Source: Gerris lacustris (lineage: Eukaryota; Arthropoda; Insecta; Hemiptera; Gerridae). From it: a stretch of 64,000 bases of DNA. The notes beneath the pieces were generated by a model. That model saw only the letters and a list, made by a program, of their open reading frames with translations, did not search any database and was not told the DNA's origin. This document shows positions 1 through 11,700 of this stretch, one piece after another. The position numbers and the translations under genes were made by a program. Each line of letters opens with the position of its first letter. The stretch's first letter is position 1. The stretch is from assembly GCA_951217055.1 (NCBI GenBank), contig OX578280.1, positions 31,377,128 through 31,441,127 of the forward strand, in the 5' to 3' direction.

Positions 1-386
1 AAAAGTAGAACGCAATAAATGTAATGTGTCAAGAGAATACAATGACAGAAAAAGGTAAACAATAACAATAATGGAGATCAAAACATTTCTAGAGGCGACC
101 TGTAGTCTGTCTCTAGAGTAGTAAATTACTAGCACAATTAGGTACTAGTTCAATTAGGCACATAACTGCAACCCCACAGAAATAATAATAATAATAAATA
201 AATAGGTAAGCGTGCTGTACTCAGCAACAATATCCGAAACCATAAGCAAGCCGTTAAATAGACTAACATAATAACGAGCTATAAGACATACACTAATCAA
301 AGAAAATAAGGAAATTTTATAAGGAAATTTTAGGCACGCCTAGAAACAAACTAGCTGAATGTAAAAAAAAAATCGAAATCACCTTT

Positions 387-470
387 CAAAAACTGATATG
401 TGACACGATTGAAGGAGTATACTTGGGCAAAGCAGGAAGGCAGCTAAAAACGCGGAGAAATGTTTACTTC
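387..470 (+). pseudogene. Penelope-like element GIY-YIG fragment
   Basis: The + strand translates to a short stretch ending EGVYLGKAGRQLKTR, which resembles the core of the GIY-YIG endonuclease of Penelope-like retroelements (family pattern: a Cys pair, then VYIG-TGR-L-R). One cysteine of the usual pair is visible just before it. No longer frame continues on either side, so this is a decayed fragment. The call rests on motif recognition only. Two other Penelope-like pieces lie at 45.6 kb and at the right end of the window. Confidence 0.5.
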
Positions 471-899
471 TTTCATTTGTTTACCTTCGTTATTGTTTTG
501 CATGTTGTAGTGAGTTATATTCCCTTAAAACTTCAACTGCTACAAATAACACTATAATAAATTGCGTTTTAAAGCAGTTGTGGGGGGAGTATATAAGGAG
601 CCTTTCAAATCCAACGACAGGCACTTATTTTTTTACTGTTCTATGTGAATGTATAAATGTTTGATGATTAATGTTAAAATAAATAATAGTGTTTCTTTTT
701 AAAAAGTTCTATTTTTATTTGAATAACATAAATAGAGTATTAAGTGTTTATATTCCTGAACCGTGGCCTATGGTCACAAATAGAACCAGGCGTGTGGTTT
801 TGTTCGGCTATGTAACCTAATCATTAATGGTGTGGGAAGAGGGTATGCTACAGTTGGACTAGTTTCCGAATAGGCTTTGTTTTAATTTTAAATAATGCT

Positions 900-1320
900 T
901 GTTTAAACATTGAAACTTTTGGAAATAGTAGGTAGCGAGAAAGCTGATCTTATAGCTAAAACAAATGAACTCAAAACAAGCAGAAGAACCCATAACAAGT
1001 GAACACCTCTATGTTAACAGTGAAAATTAGAATAAAGGAATGCCACAGGAGATCATACACTCAAAGGTGAAAATACACTAAAGGACAAAAACATAGAAAG
1101 AGGTTTTAAAAAAAGACGGATTTTAAAATTACATCACAAGAATAAAAGATAAAACAGGACATTTTACAGGGCAAATACTACGCATGTGGGAATTGCGACT
1201 ATTCCACAAAAATGAAATGCAGGAAGAACAACAGCATGAAAGAAAAGCGTCAGAATATTAGAGGAGAAATAGAAGAAAAAAGAACAGGAGAAACAGCCTA
1301 ACATAATATTAGAATCTTGA
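900..1320 (+). other. possible decayed LINE segment with RNase H-like patch
   Basis: Around 926-970 one frame reads VGSEKADLIAKTNE, recalling the G-N-E-x-A-D-x-x-A-K block of LINE RNase H domains. Near 1180-1200 a short C-x2-C run (ACGNCDYST) follows in the same direction. Frames are broken throughout. This may be part of the LINE whose 3' end lies at 1555-1860, but the link is inferred. Confidence 0.25.
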
Positions 1321-1401
1321 ATTGTGGAGCAAAAAGAGGTGTACCTAGTTCAACAACCAAACAATGTCTTCACACAAAACAAATTGTATTTGAAACAATT
1401 T

Positions 1402-1436
1402 GACCGGTTTCGGCTGTTCAGATACAGCCTTCTTCG
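1402..1436 (-). other. hairpin motif of Penelope-like/hammerhead type, decayed
   Basis: On the minus strand a perfect hairpin, GGCTGT-loop-ACAGCC, is preceded by CGAAGAA and followed by GAAACCGGTC. The layout resembles hammerhead-like motifs found with Penelope-like elements (CUGANGA, stem II, GAAAC, GUC). The first core block is degenerate because the U of CUGA is missing, so activity is not expected. A better version lies at 41475-41512. Confidence 0.3.
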
Positions 1437-1554
1437 ATAATCTTATGGATATCGAGTGACTTTAAAAGAACAAGTCTCCTTCGAGGTTTATCTGGTTAGC
1501 GGACTATTTAAGGTTGTAGAAGGAAGAGACCTCATAATATAAGAACATCTAGAA

Positions 1555-1860
1555 AAACCTTCTAGGCGTCTTTGGAAGGAGGGTCCTGCAGCGAATATTT
1601 AGTCCAGACAGGGATTGGGAAAAGTAGAGAATACGAAGAAACCAAGAGCTTAGGGAGTTGTTTGGAGCCTTCACACACATCATCATACATCAAACTAATG
1701 TATCCTCCGGTGGTATGGGCAGATGAGGAGAATGGATGGACCAGAATGGCAAGGATGACATTCGACAGCAGATCTGTGGGACTTGTACGCCCTCCGGTTA
1801 GGTCTAGGATTCGGTAGAGGGTTGCGATAGAAGGGGACATGGACACGATGGCATTGGTCC
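1555..1860 (+). pseudogene. decayed LINE ORF, region downstream of the reverse transcriptase
   Basis: With stops and frame changes the + strand reads VLQRIFSPDRDW, RIRRNQELRELFGAF and a MDQNGKDD-like tail. This matches the block after the reverse transcriptase in many arthropod non-LTR elements (R-I-F-G-P, W-R-x-R-x-N-x-E-L-x-x-L). A copy of the next segment of this kind of ORF lies at 31860-32118. No intact frame remains. Confidence 0.5.
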
Positions 1861-2712
1861 GATAAACGGAAGGCCAGACGATCTGGAGCTAGCGAGTTCG
1901 TCAGGCCAGGGACCTATGAAGTCTACTTCGGCACAATAGGCGAAAAGGCCGCAGTGCTAATATTCTCCGAAAAAAAGTAAAGATCCTAAACGAAAAGAAG
2001 TAGAAAACTGAAGTCAAAAATACACTAAGATTCATTGGTATTTCTCAAAATAAGAAAATATTGATTATATACCCCAGTTTATAATCAATATTGTAATTCA
2101 TCATCATATAACATCACAGATTAGAAAAAGTACGTTTTGGTTATCATCAAAAATACGTAAGATAGATAGAAGATACGAAAAGATAAAAAGTAAAAGAATA
2201 TATTTAGACCGTATAAGAAAGCAAATACTGTATACTTATATTAGCTTTCTTATAACGACCAGTTATTAGAATCATAATACAAAATTTGAAAATAGTTTAC
2301 TATCTAGCCTAATGTGTAACATTATACTTGAATTCTAGAGTACCTACCTATAAAAAAAACTAGACTCACATAAATGGCAATTATATAAATGGCGTTATGA
2401 AAACAAAGAATATTGAATATTGCAATGAAGTATCACATTTCTCAAAACCTATATAACTCACTAGAGATGCGTTGAATTCCGAACTCGCGTATTTAAGATG
2501 AAGAGGGAGTAATAATGATTACCTACTCAAAAATACCTTTAATTTGTTATACAACAAACCACCTGACTTTAAAACCCTTCATGTTTGTGTTTTCTATCAT
2601 TTGATGCAGCCATTTTGAAAATAATATCATATGTATTCTTTCTCTCTCTATTCATCAAGAGTTTTAAAATGATATGCAACATGCTATATTAGCTCAAACA
2701 TTTTGGCACATT

Positions 2713-3030
2713 TTTACTTTAGCACCCCCCTTGGTTCTAAACAATAGTGTGCCCTACAAAAATCTCAAAGGCTTGTGTGTTTGTCTCCCCAAGACATTGA
2801 GACTCCTGGGGCAGCTTTAAATATAATTCCTTTATCTTAATAGTTGATTAGACTAAAGGATATGATCACAATTATATACACAAGTGTGATATCCCTTTGT
2901 CCCAAGGTACATTGGAATAAATATCCCTTCGTCTAAATAGCAATTTAGACTAAGGAATATATTATGCTACAGTTCCTTTGTCCAAACAACCATCGTCACC
3001 AAGGGATATAGGGGGGTGCTAAAGTAAAAA
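2713..3030. mobile_element. foldback MITE with ACTTTAGCACCCCCC ends
   Basis: The ends are inverted copies of ACTTTAGCACCCCCC / GGGGGGTGCTAAAGT, about 318 bp apart, with no coding capacity. The interior carries phrases such as CCCTTTGTCCCA that recur at 31.6, 33.0 and 61.9 kb, so related short sequences are dispersed across the window. The target duplication is obscured by A/T-rich flanks. Confidence 0.6.
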
Positions 3031-3675
3031 AATACAATTTTTTTTTAACGGTCTCATTTCGGTCATATTTGTTTTTAAAATTCCGGCAAAACATAAAAAT
3101 GTTGTAATATTTACATACTCTTTTCCTACTCTTAAAGACCTTTGAAACGATGTATCAACGATCATATTGACAAATAACCTTCATATTTAGTACACCACCA
3201 TATTGGCCGCCATCTTAAAAATATTAAGTAAGTGTGAAACTTCCAAAAACTATAAAGTTGCCACAAATGCTGAGATGCACACGAGTGCCGAATTTCGTTC
3301 AAAAACAGTCGATTTTTACGCCACTTATCGTGAAATGAACACAATTAAGTCTCTGAAATGAAGAACTACGCTCGTTTAGTTAAATATTACATGTGTCAAT
3401 AATTTCATTTTCATAATACCACACCTTTCAAAGGTATATTCTTTAAAATAAAATTATTTAAAAATAAGCATTCATCGTGCGTCCAATTCCATTAGACAAG
3501 AAGTTCCAGCAAAGAATTCCAGAGTTCCTGTGTCAATTAGAAAATTAAATACCATAAAGGTACATTATTTCTTTGAACCAAGTTAGCAACGACTTTATGA
3601 TTTTTATTTTTTTTTTTCAAAAGAGAAATTGGTTTTTAAAAACATCTTTATAATTAAAAAAGCCACTAAAGTTAA

Positions 3676-3722
<47 letters not shown>

Positions 3723-4932
3723 GAATTCATCACTTGATTTTTTGAGGTCTGTAGGGTTTACTGAAAAACATTAGTGAAGTTATTTTTCTGGCAGTATTTC
3801 CCTATCTTGAAGAATATTCTGGCCAAAAACAAGATTGCATTTTATTTATAATGTACACCTAAACATATAAATAAAAATTGCCTAAAAAAGGTATGAAGAG
3901 AATGAAAATATAGCAGAAATAACAACCAAAACCCTGTTGAAATAAAACATCTTATAATGATGCACAAATATTAAAATAAGTGTTTTTCGATATTAAAATT
4001 GTATTTAAAATTTATTTGTATATCGAGATTTTGTGGACCTTACTCATAGTACTTAAAGAAAACTCAATGAGTAAACTTTATCAGTGCAATTCCAAAAAAA
4101 CAATATAAGTATTTAATTACCGCTTAACTAATCCGACATCGGGCTTTGGAATGCCTCCTCTCCCTTCGATCAAAATTGTAATCAGTGTGAAATTATGGTG
4201 AAGGTGTCTATCATAAAACACCTTTTGTCATTATCCTTTGCTGGACCACTGACCTATTATTATAATCTAAAATCTAAACATTTAATTTATTCACAACCTC
4301 AATTCAATTTGCTCTCACTTTGATTCATAGGGAAAAAAGAATATGCTAGAATATGGATCAGGGGTAGCACATTAGCACTCTTTAAGTAACACTTAAATTG
4401 TCGCCATTATCGTTCCCTAATTAGCAGAGTTGCTTTTCTGAGAGCAACTATATAGTGGCATGTGTTGTGTTAACCGCTGAATCCAGGCAAGCACGTTATT
4501 CCCCCACTGTACATAATCACATTCCTCTAATAACTATAACCAGTTGCTGATTACCAATTTAACTACCCCGAGGTGAATCTATTTCCTAAGTTTTCTTACA
4601 AAATTCTTTCTTTAGATACAGGTAATAATACCAAAGCTCCCCAGCTTCACCTAATTGGTCCACTTCATTATACTCTGTCGAACCACTCCGCAGAGCAGCA
4701 GAGTAGCTGAGTAAACTCGACCATATAAATCAGCGAGATCGCCAAAAAATTGGGGCCTACACTCACCGGTCTGTCTCAAGGCACAAGGTCCTAGGACAAA
4801 CCTAAATTCTAATGGTGCACACAAAAGTTTACCTTGAGACAAAATAAATATGCCATTAGCAATCAAGAGGCTCTAGCTCTGTTAGAATTTTGTTTCCTAT
4901 GATGAGGTTCACAAAAAAGGAATGTAAAGTAA
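3031..4932. other. AT-rich intergenic stretch with T40 tract
   Basis: No gene is supported here. A run of about 40 T lies at 3681-3719, which could be the poly(A) tail of a minus-strand retroposon, but no recognisable body adjoins it. Open frames in this stretch are short and lack family resemblance. Confidence 0.5.
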
Positions 4933-5543
4933 AAAAATCGGTCAGAGACGACTCAGACAAACTTTCTCATATACGACTTCAAAATTACTTTGCCCAATGT
5001 TTTCCATTTATTAGTTTTCGTTGGTACATTTAATTATAATTGCACATTTTATCAAAATATATCATAAAAATAACTCCATGGTGGGGAATCGAATCCAGCC
5101 TCTCTCCCTCCGCGTTTAAAGCTATTTTCTCTGGAACTAGATTTTTCCCGGGAATACGGCTTCAATCGTTAGATTCGTATTAAAATGGACTACATTTAAG
5201 AATTGTTTAATCAAAATCGTCGGAACCATTTTTCGAGTAATATTTTTTTTTCACGTGTTTCCAGAGTTTTTGGGGGGCAGCGCTCCAAAATTTTGAGCTA
5301 AAATTAAATTTATCGATTTCGCATCGGGGTAGTATTTTTCTGAACATGTATGCCAACTTTATCAAAATCAGCCCAGTAGTTTAGGCTCCAGGCGTCAGCA
5401 CAGACGACAGACGTCAAACAGACATTTTTTAAAAACCACTTTGTTGAACTGTGGGGACCTCAAAACGTGTAAATCTATCAAAATCTCAAAATCGAATTTT
5501 CGCGCCATCACAATACTTTCTCTTTATATGAGAAAGTAAAAAT
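4933..5543 (+). repeat. interspersed repeat family A, copy 1 (ACTTTCTCATATA ends, tRNA-like segment)
   Basis: About 610 bp shared closely with 35950-36571 and, in reverse, with pieces at 16.3, 19.0 and 21.5 kb. The left part has ACTTTCTCATATA and the right end TATATGAGAAAGT, so the unit has short inverted ends. An internal segment carries a B-box-like phrase on the minus strand, clearer in copy 2. The right part holds GACAGAC-rich text and CAAAACGTGTAAATC. It has no ORF of note. Confidence 0.75.
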
Positions 5544-5617
5544 CTGGTTGCATGAAAGGTTGGTTTTCATGTAAATTTATGAAAATAACTCAGTATTGAC
5601 CTAAAATATTGGTATAA

Positions 5618-6233
5618 CTAGGCATCGCGTGGCTCTATCATTGAAGCGAGCGTATTGCAATGAAATACTGAATATTGAAATTTATTAATCATGATGAATG
5701 TCATAGTTGAAGATAAGTGGAAGAGTGTAGTGTAGGGAAGAGTGGGGGTACTCGGTACAAAGCTTTACTTCCTAAACAAACCTATAGACTATACGACTAT
5801 AACAATCTTCACCACCCGCGGTAGCTTTTAAACAATTACTATTAATTAATGTATCTCGTCACTACGCAAAGAATTTTGCTTGTATCAAGTTGAAATTTTG
5901 CATACCTGTTTCAATTGTGCATTAGATGGTGTATATGAAGTTTTATTAAAATCGTTTCGTTAGAACGTAAGATATCGGTAAAAAGGTTGTTTTCTCTATT
6001 ATAAACGTTTAGGTCCGCTTTAATAGTGTTAGCGATCTTTATTAATTCATAACAGTGTCGTTGTTGGTTTTACTAAAAAATGTTATTTGAAAAAATGTTC
6101 GTCTCATCGAATAGATGATGATAGAATCTTTTCCCGTCCTGAAATTCCAATTTAATTTTTGTACCTCTCGTTTACGCAAGCGTTGCGCGTGAACTCATGG
6201 ACGGATCACGCTGTCCAACGAACTTAGCCTGAG
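5618..6233 (+). repeat. dispersed repeat family D, copy 1
   Basis: About 615 bp that reappears inverted at 37542-38131. Shared landmarks include GGCATCGCGTGGCTCTATCA near the left edge, TTGTATCAAGTTGAAATTTT in the middle and GAACTTAGCCTGAG at the right edge. Small pieces of the left edge also occur near 16.78 kb and 52.76 kb. There is no coding capacity and the class is unknown. Confidence 0.7.
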
Positions 6234-6353
6234 TGTTTTTGGAACAGGAAGCCATCTTTTGACGCCTCTAATAAACAAATAAAGAATAGATGAATATGAA
6301 ATGAAATGACCTAATAAAAAAAGCTGTTGAACGGGAGACTAAAACTACAAACC

Positions 6354-6384
<31 letters not shown>

Positions 6385-6466
6385 CCACTAAAAACGTGTC
6401 GACTAAGAGAAAGGAAAAGGAGAAAATTCACTACTGTATGCAAGGATTAAGTAAGCCCTCTGAAGG

Positions 6467-6687
6467 TAGGGTGACCATAAGTCCCGTTTTGACCAGGACA
6501 GTCCCGCTATTTTAAGCTTTTGAAGGCGTCCCGTCCCGTCAGTTTCCCAAAATGTCCCGTTTTTTGGAAAATGGGACTTTTCCAGAATGTCTGGGTAGAA
6601 TTAAGTTTCCAATCTTAGTAAATATGTTACATGTCGATGGTCTGTTTCTCCTATGTGTGATATTTACTCGTCATCAGTTTGAAAATG

Positions 6688-6732
<45 letters not shown>

Positions 6733-7206
6733 TAGATCATCACAAAAAGTATTTGTAATAAAAAAACCGGTTTCGATTTCAGTAGCTTCTCGATAAATTC
6801 AATCTTATTTTTTAAATTAATTTAAACTATGGTTTAAATTTAGGGAAAATGATGGAATGTGGTGGTTATTTTAGGTTAAGGTTAGTATTTTTTACCTAAT
6901 CTAACCACAACCTTCCATCATTACCCTAAAAAGTGAACTTAATGATTTCTAAAAAAAATAAAAAAAACTATGGAATTTATCGAGAAGCTACAACTGAAAT
7001 TGTTTTATAATGTAGAAAGGAATAGTTTAAAAAAAAAAACGAAGTAAATCGGACAGTACGAAATAGGTGGGCCTGATTATGCAAATTTACTAATTATTAA
7101 TGTCCAAAGACGAAATGCTATCTAAAGAATGCATATTTTTCCTTAAAATTTCTACCCCCCCCAATCCAATATCCCGTTTTGGACTAAACTTTTTATGGTC
7201 ACCCTA
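6467..7206. mobile_element. non-autonomous hAT-type element
   Basis: The ends are TAGGGTGACCATAA at the left and the inverse TTATGGTCACCCTA-type sequence at the right. The 8 bp on each side (TCTGAAGG at 6459-6466, TCCGAAGG at 7207-7214) match at 7 of 8 positions, as expected for a hAT target duplication. Inside are an A40 run (about 6690-6729) and an inner palindrome at about 6768-7010. No transposase is present. Confidence 0.75.
6768..7010. repeat. inner inverted repeat inside the hAT element
   Basis: GTAGCTTCTCGATAAATTC-type sequence near 6782 is mirrored by GAATTTATCGAGAAGCTAC near 6972. A second mirrored block (TTAGGTTAAGG / CCTAATCTAACC) lies closer to the centre. It is probably a separate MITE nested in the hAT element. 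No clear target duplication was found. Confidence 0.5.
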
Positions 7207-7214
7207 TCCGAAGG

Positions 7215-8150
7215 CAGGTTCTCAAACAATGGCTGACTGGTGAGAGGAATGAGGCGTAGGCAAATCGAATCACGTTCGTCTTTCGACAACTTCCTGAGGC
7301 AAAAAAAGACCTTTCGGCCTCAGTACATATCATCCTACACACTTTCAAAGTTACAATATAACGAGTAATGAAAAAGTAAAAAATTAATTTAAATTTAAAC
7401 TTACATAAATATAAATTCCAGAAAATCAAATGTGAATAGCAGCAAACTATCACAGCGATGCTGTTGTTTAATCAATTATCACAGGTCGAACAAGAGTTAA
7501 ATTGAAGATCCAGGATTATCAAACATTAACTTCGCAATAAACACTTACAAATATGTACTTTGCAAATAATTTAAGTAAATAAGAAAAGCAAGCGAAAACA
7601 CTACCGGTAAACTTCATAATACATTTATAATGTATAGCAAACACACAAGAACAAAGCAATATCTGTAATACGATAAACGGATTTCAACAATCAGCTTAAA
7701 TAACCAATTTAACTTAAAAAACAATAGATAAAAAAACTATTTTTTTCAGCACATTTTTCTTCACATTATTTATTTACGTATATAGGTATTTTATAAGTTT
7801 TCTATCGAATTATTCAATTTCACCGAAAAACAAAATAATATATTCTTAAAACAATTATAAAATAAGTATTCTGCAACAATAGCTAATAACTAAATAATAA
7901 TAAAAACTACGTGTAACGCAAACACCGAAAAAATTTAAACTAAGAATCTAGTAACATTTTTGAATAACTTAAAAAACAGTGTTACCATTTATAAAAAAAA
8001 AAATACTAAACTTTAACGTTATTTCTATAGTTTATTTATAACCTGAAGTGAAGCGAAAGGGGGTTTTGCTTCATTATTTACTATCACAATTAAAGTTTAT
8101 TCGTTTATTAATTTATAATAATTTGGCTCATTTAATTTTGTATTCGCGGC
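7215..8150. other. AT-rich intergenic stretch
   Basis: Nothing supportable was found between the hAT element and the LSM6 upstream region. Open frames are short and unlike any family I recognise. Confidence 0.5.
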
Positions 8151-8162
8151 TCAGGTCACACT

Positions 8163-8579
8163 ATCGATACTGTTTAAAAATACTCTTATTTACAAGTTCT
8201 TGTTCTATCCAAATATTTCGAATCGAATGGTGATACTTTATCTACAAAAAGAAACAGCGATTAGCGATTATTTCCAACCATCGATTTAATTAACAAGAAC
8301 AAAAATAAAAAAAACATAAACGTTTAACGTTTATCTTTACAAGCTTTGTTTGGCATTTTACCGACAGGATTTCTGTACTAAGTTGAAGCGCCAGACATAT
8401 AAACTGGACATACGTTTATCAGTTTATCGTTTCATTCTAAAATTAAATTTAATATTGAATTCATGAATACTGGAATTCATAGAGTAATAATATAATGTGT
8501 ATTGTTGCGTTACTTGCTTTGCATTGCAGTGCGCAAGTATCGAAAGGGGAGGATGAATCGATAGCCTTGTGAATCGATA
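8163..8579 (+). promoter_or_regulatory. candidate DRE motifs upstream of LSM6
   Basis: A perfect TATCGATA palindrome lies at 8163-8170, and two AATCGATA copies at 8556-8563 and 8572-8579 lie 16 bp apart, about 220-245 bp before the LSM6 start codon. In Drosophila TATCGATA is the DREF-bound element common in housekeeping promoters. Its use here is inferred from motif and position. Confidence 0.4.
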
Positions 8580-8798
8580 GTCTCGTAGTTTCGTCCCGCT
8601 CGCTGCAAAGAGCAAAGCAAGGCCAGGTTATTTTACCTTTACCGTTCTTCACACTGTCACTCACTGTTACTGTTCACTGTTTTGTTTACAACAGTATACT
8701 GTCTGTCGGTAATCGTCATTTTATAAGTTCTCCTCCCTTACATTTGTCGCGTTCCGTGCGTTCTAGTTGTAATTCTATTAGTTTTAAAGTAAAACAAG

Positions 8799-11700
8799 AT
8801 GAGCAGGAAGGAACCTTTAACTCAGTTCATACAATCTATTCACGGAAGGCCGGTAGTTGTTAAACTTAACAGCGGTATAGATTACAGAGGTAAATTTACC
8901 ATTATTTCATCATTCATTTAACTTGTTTAATTTAATTTCAATATTAGTCTGTTGTATGTTGCGTAGAATTAGTCTCCTGGACATTTCTATCTAATCTACT
9001 CTGGAGTTTATAATTAATAGGTATGTTTTAGTTTGATATACTTAGGGTAAAGAAGTAGTTATATTAATAATGTAGAGGCTTATCTAGGGAATACATCCTA
9101 CTATAGTTAATAGGAAGTAAGGTGAAACTGTTATGTACTGTTAGAGAATGATGTCTTTTAAGTTTATGTTACATATTATTTCCATACTTTAAGAGTTAGT
9201 CAAATGCCACTGATAACCTACTTCGTGATACTGTCAGTAGGTTAGAGTAATTATCATTATGCCTTATTATTTATCATGATGCCTTCTTATATTTATCTAA
9301 TAGTTTATAATCAAAGTAATGGTTTATTTAGGTCTAAGGGTGTGTTCAGAATCACTAATTAGATCGACCAAGAAGTAACCAATGTGTTCAGAAAGGCCAA
9401 CCTAACCAATTTTTTGTGTTGGTAAATCTTCAGTTATTTTAGCGGTTCCGCATATTTTACTGTACAAAGTATTGTAAGACTATAGTGGGTAGTTTATTAT
9501 GATGGTCTCCTTATCTTTATCTAATAGTTTATAAGATTAAGTGATAATCCATCTTAAGAGAGAGTTAGGAAACACTAACCAAGTCACCCAAGAAGTAACC
9601 AGTGTGTTTGGAGAAACCAACTTGAACAACTGCCTGTGCTTGTAAATCTTCGGTGTTTTTAGTTGTTGACCAAGGGAATTGCCAACTGTTCAACCACGTC
9701 CAGACCAAGTTTAGTTCGGTTAGCAGCCATAATATTACCTTCTGTAGCACTTTCAAAGTTGAAAAACATTGTTTTTTTTACTGTGCTTTGTAATTTTGTA
9801 CCGTTACTGTCCTTCATTCAACATTTTGTGAATTTTTATTTTGAGTTTTATTTGCTAATGCTCAGAAACTTAAAATGATAAAAATATTTCAGTTTGTAAA
9901 GCTGTGTGAAGTCCTGAAGGGACTCCCCTTTTAAATAAAATGTAAACACACACTATAAACGTAGTTTTCCAAAGTAAAAATGTATTTACGCAAACTTTAG
10001 ATAATTACAAGGTGTATAACCTGCGTTTGGGTAACCTCCCAGTTTCCACAGGTTGTGCAACTGATAAAAAAAACAACCAAATATTCGAGGCTTGCTACGA
10101 AAAAGAAGAAGCACCGTCGTTGTGTATTGTTTAATATACCAGCGTTGTATTGAGTCGTGATTTTTGGAATTCATACTGACTGCAACACATCCAGCCGCTT
10201 CAGTTCAATTAGGTTTTTGCTTGCTCGTCGTTTAAACTGACCCCCTCTCAGAGAGATTCGTTAGATGGACCTTAACGCACTGCCGTGCACGTTTGCTTTT
10301 TTGCCGTCTCCATCTCCGGCCACTATTGAACCACATTTTCAAATGCTCTGATAGAGCAGGAATAGACCGAAGAAGCCGTAGGGGGCAAGGGTCAGGACAA
10401 CCAATCTCTTCAATATGTTTTTTTTTTTTTCCTTCAACTGAGATGTTTTAATCTTCAAGTCTCTACAAGCTCATCCTGCGATGTCAATCGTCAGCAGAAT
10501 CTAGTAATAGTGCAACTTCTCGTCCCTACTTACTCACAGCAGAGCATAACTTCCAAATCTCGGAACCTACCCGCCAAACTACAAGCGACCGTCGTAGGCG
10601 ACCACATGCTACATGTCGTAACATTCATCAATATATTATAATTTCAATAAACCAAAAGAGTTAGGGATAGTAATCTGTAAGTGTGTGTAAGAATCAGTAC
10701 AAACTGGGTACAGCCCTTAATAAGCCGCCTTATTTAAATAATTAAGTGTATGTGTAAGCACATTTTAAATATAAGCCTAATGCTCCTCAGTATGAATAAT
10801 AAGATATGTATACCTTATGTTGAAAAAAAAAAAAAAAAAAAAAAAAATGCAACTTTTTTATTTTTTTACATTAAATTTCATTTAAGAAATTCATATCACA
10901 TCAGTGTGTCGCTTCTTGATTTCACTTACATACCCAGCTTAAAAGAGAAAAAAAACCCGAGGCAACCGTCGAACCGCTACAGCTGAGTACTCGCAATAGT
11001 TACACAATCACATCAAACCAGTATAAGTTCATTATCTTTTTAATTGACTGCTTCCTGTAACAGGACTTTTTTGGAAACAAGAATAATTAAAACTGTCATG
11101 ACACTAAACACAACAATCGCTGGTCAACCTGGTTAGTTTTTTTGAACTTACACTTACTGACCGCATGAAATATCAATTAATCGGGGAAAATTAGACTACA
11201 AGGGGCAAAGTCATATAAATACACAGCTTTTTATTACTTTTATAGTAATGAGTGACATTGGGTTTGCACAATGACTCCCCATGATTTGGTTTAGAAAACC
11301 AACTCATGGTAATAATTAGCTACACATTTATCTCACGATGCTGGCTGATCGTCAAACAGTCCCATCTTTGATAATCAGCCAAATTAAATTGTTGGACTTC
11401 CACCCAGCATTTAACCTCCACCACTTTTTGCGAGAACCAGAAGAGATATGCTAACATATGTCTGTAATATTAATATTTCACAAATTTTCTGAAACCTAAG
11501 ACCAAACATCGACATATATGATAGTGATAGTTTGAATCCTAGAGAGGTGAGACATGTTTCACTCTAATGATGACATTAGGTTTGTTTCAATTCCTCTTCC
11601 TTGTACCGTTTTTTGTATCATCCCACAGATCGTTCTAGTTTGGACTGGTTTTATTCACATGTGCTAATATTGTACTGTAATAAAATCATGTCAGATTGGA

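Noticed and set aside
1572..1817. 81-codon plus-strand ORF
   Set aside because: Other frames of the same DNA show LINE motifs; this frame does not.
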